This document shows, piece after piece, positions 63,500 through 64,000 of a stretch of DNA of 64,000 nt. The stretch is from Polyodon spathula (lineage: Eukaryota; Chordata; Actinopteri; Acipenseriformes; Polyodontidae): the NCBI RefSeq assembly GCF_017654505.1, contig NC_054549.1, forward strand, positions 21,107,331 to 21,171,330, written 5' to 3'. Under the pieces are notes generated by a model, which was given only the letters and a program-made list of their open reading frames with translations, made no database searches and had not been told where the DNA came from. Within the stretch, counting starts at the first letter, position 1; each line of letters begins with the position of its first letter. The translations under genes and the position numbers were made by a program.

Positions 63500-63839
63500 T
63501 TTTTGTACACTCTTGTAAGAGTTGCTTTGGCTAGAAGTAACTCCCCCCCCCTCCCCCTCCCCGCCACACTGCTCTCTGACAGCAGATGGTTGAAGGCAGG
63601 GGTTCGAGTCACTGAGAGAAATACAAATCCATCTCCACTCTGAGTTACTGCAGAACAGAGGGTCAACCTCCTCCGAACACCTCCTACAAACAACATCAAA
63701 GCTTACAGCGTGTGTGTAGTGTGTGTGTGTTGGAGTGTGTGTGTCTGTCTGTCTGTCTGTCGGTCTGTGTTTCATGTGTCTGTAATAATGGGAGGGTGTG
63801 TCACATGGCACACAAACCACACATGTCACACACTGTGTA

Positions 63840-64000
<161 letters not shown>

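Overview
The window is vertebrate nuclear DNA, most likely from a non-teleost ray-finned fish. A tRNA-derived SINE near 32.8 kb starts and runs like one I associate with sturgeons and paddlefish (Acipenseriformes). The Tc1-like elements, the CR1/L2-like LINEs with a (TTCTTATG)n tail and the very dense microsatellites fit that, but the species call is inference.

One protein-coding gene is visible. It runs on the minus strand from about 35.66 kb down past the left edge and encodes the neural cell adhesion molecule L1 (l1cam). I could place 21 coding exons: a signal-peptide exon, twelve exons for six Ig domains and eight for four fibronectin type III domains. Together they give 3,076 nt (1,025 codons plus one base), and every exon-to-exon join keeps the reading frame. 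Each Ig or FN3 domain is built from two exons and bounded by phase-1 introns. The fifth FN3 domain, the membrane helix and the cytoplasmic tail lie beyond the left edge. The neuron-type mini-exon between the signal exon and Ig1 was not found.

Layout. 0.8-5.75 kb: FN4 to FN1 and Ig6 exons with short, microsatellite-rich introns. 5.8-10.5 kb: a 10-bp-period minisatellite filling one intron. 10.5-13.95 kb: Ig5 to Ig3 exons. 14.07-18.64 kb: a Tc1-like transposon split by a LINE. 18.36-20.37 kb: an imperfect 1-kb tandem duplication. 20.46-25.71 kb: Ig2 and Ig1 exons. 25.7-35.5 kb: the long first coding intron, with a 2.4-kb DNA transposon bearing near-perfect 116-bp inverted repeats, SINEs and a 59-bp tandem array. 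35.55-35.92 kb: signal-peptide exon and probable 5'UTR. 36-64 kb: upstream or 5'UTR-intron DNA with no recognised gene, holding tandem arrays of 40, 49, 57, 66 and 79 bp, a second LINE with an intact reverse-transcriptase frame, and a second Tc1-like element with one stop codon.

Three observations stand out. (1) At five L1 exons the 3' end of the exon with its 5' splice site, or nearly the whole exon, is echoed as tandem copies in the following intron. (2) A 40-bp satellite made of two diverged 20-mers occurs at eight places in both orientations, several with a shared leader. (3) The DNA transposon at 28.9-31.35 kb carries a two-exon, cysteine-rich gene of a class I cannot name. The many long open frames in the tandem arrays are artefacts of stop-free repeat units, not genes.
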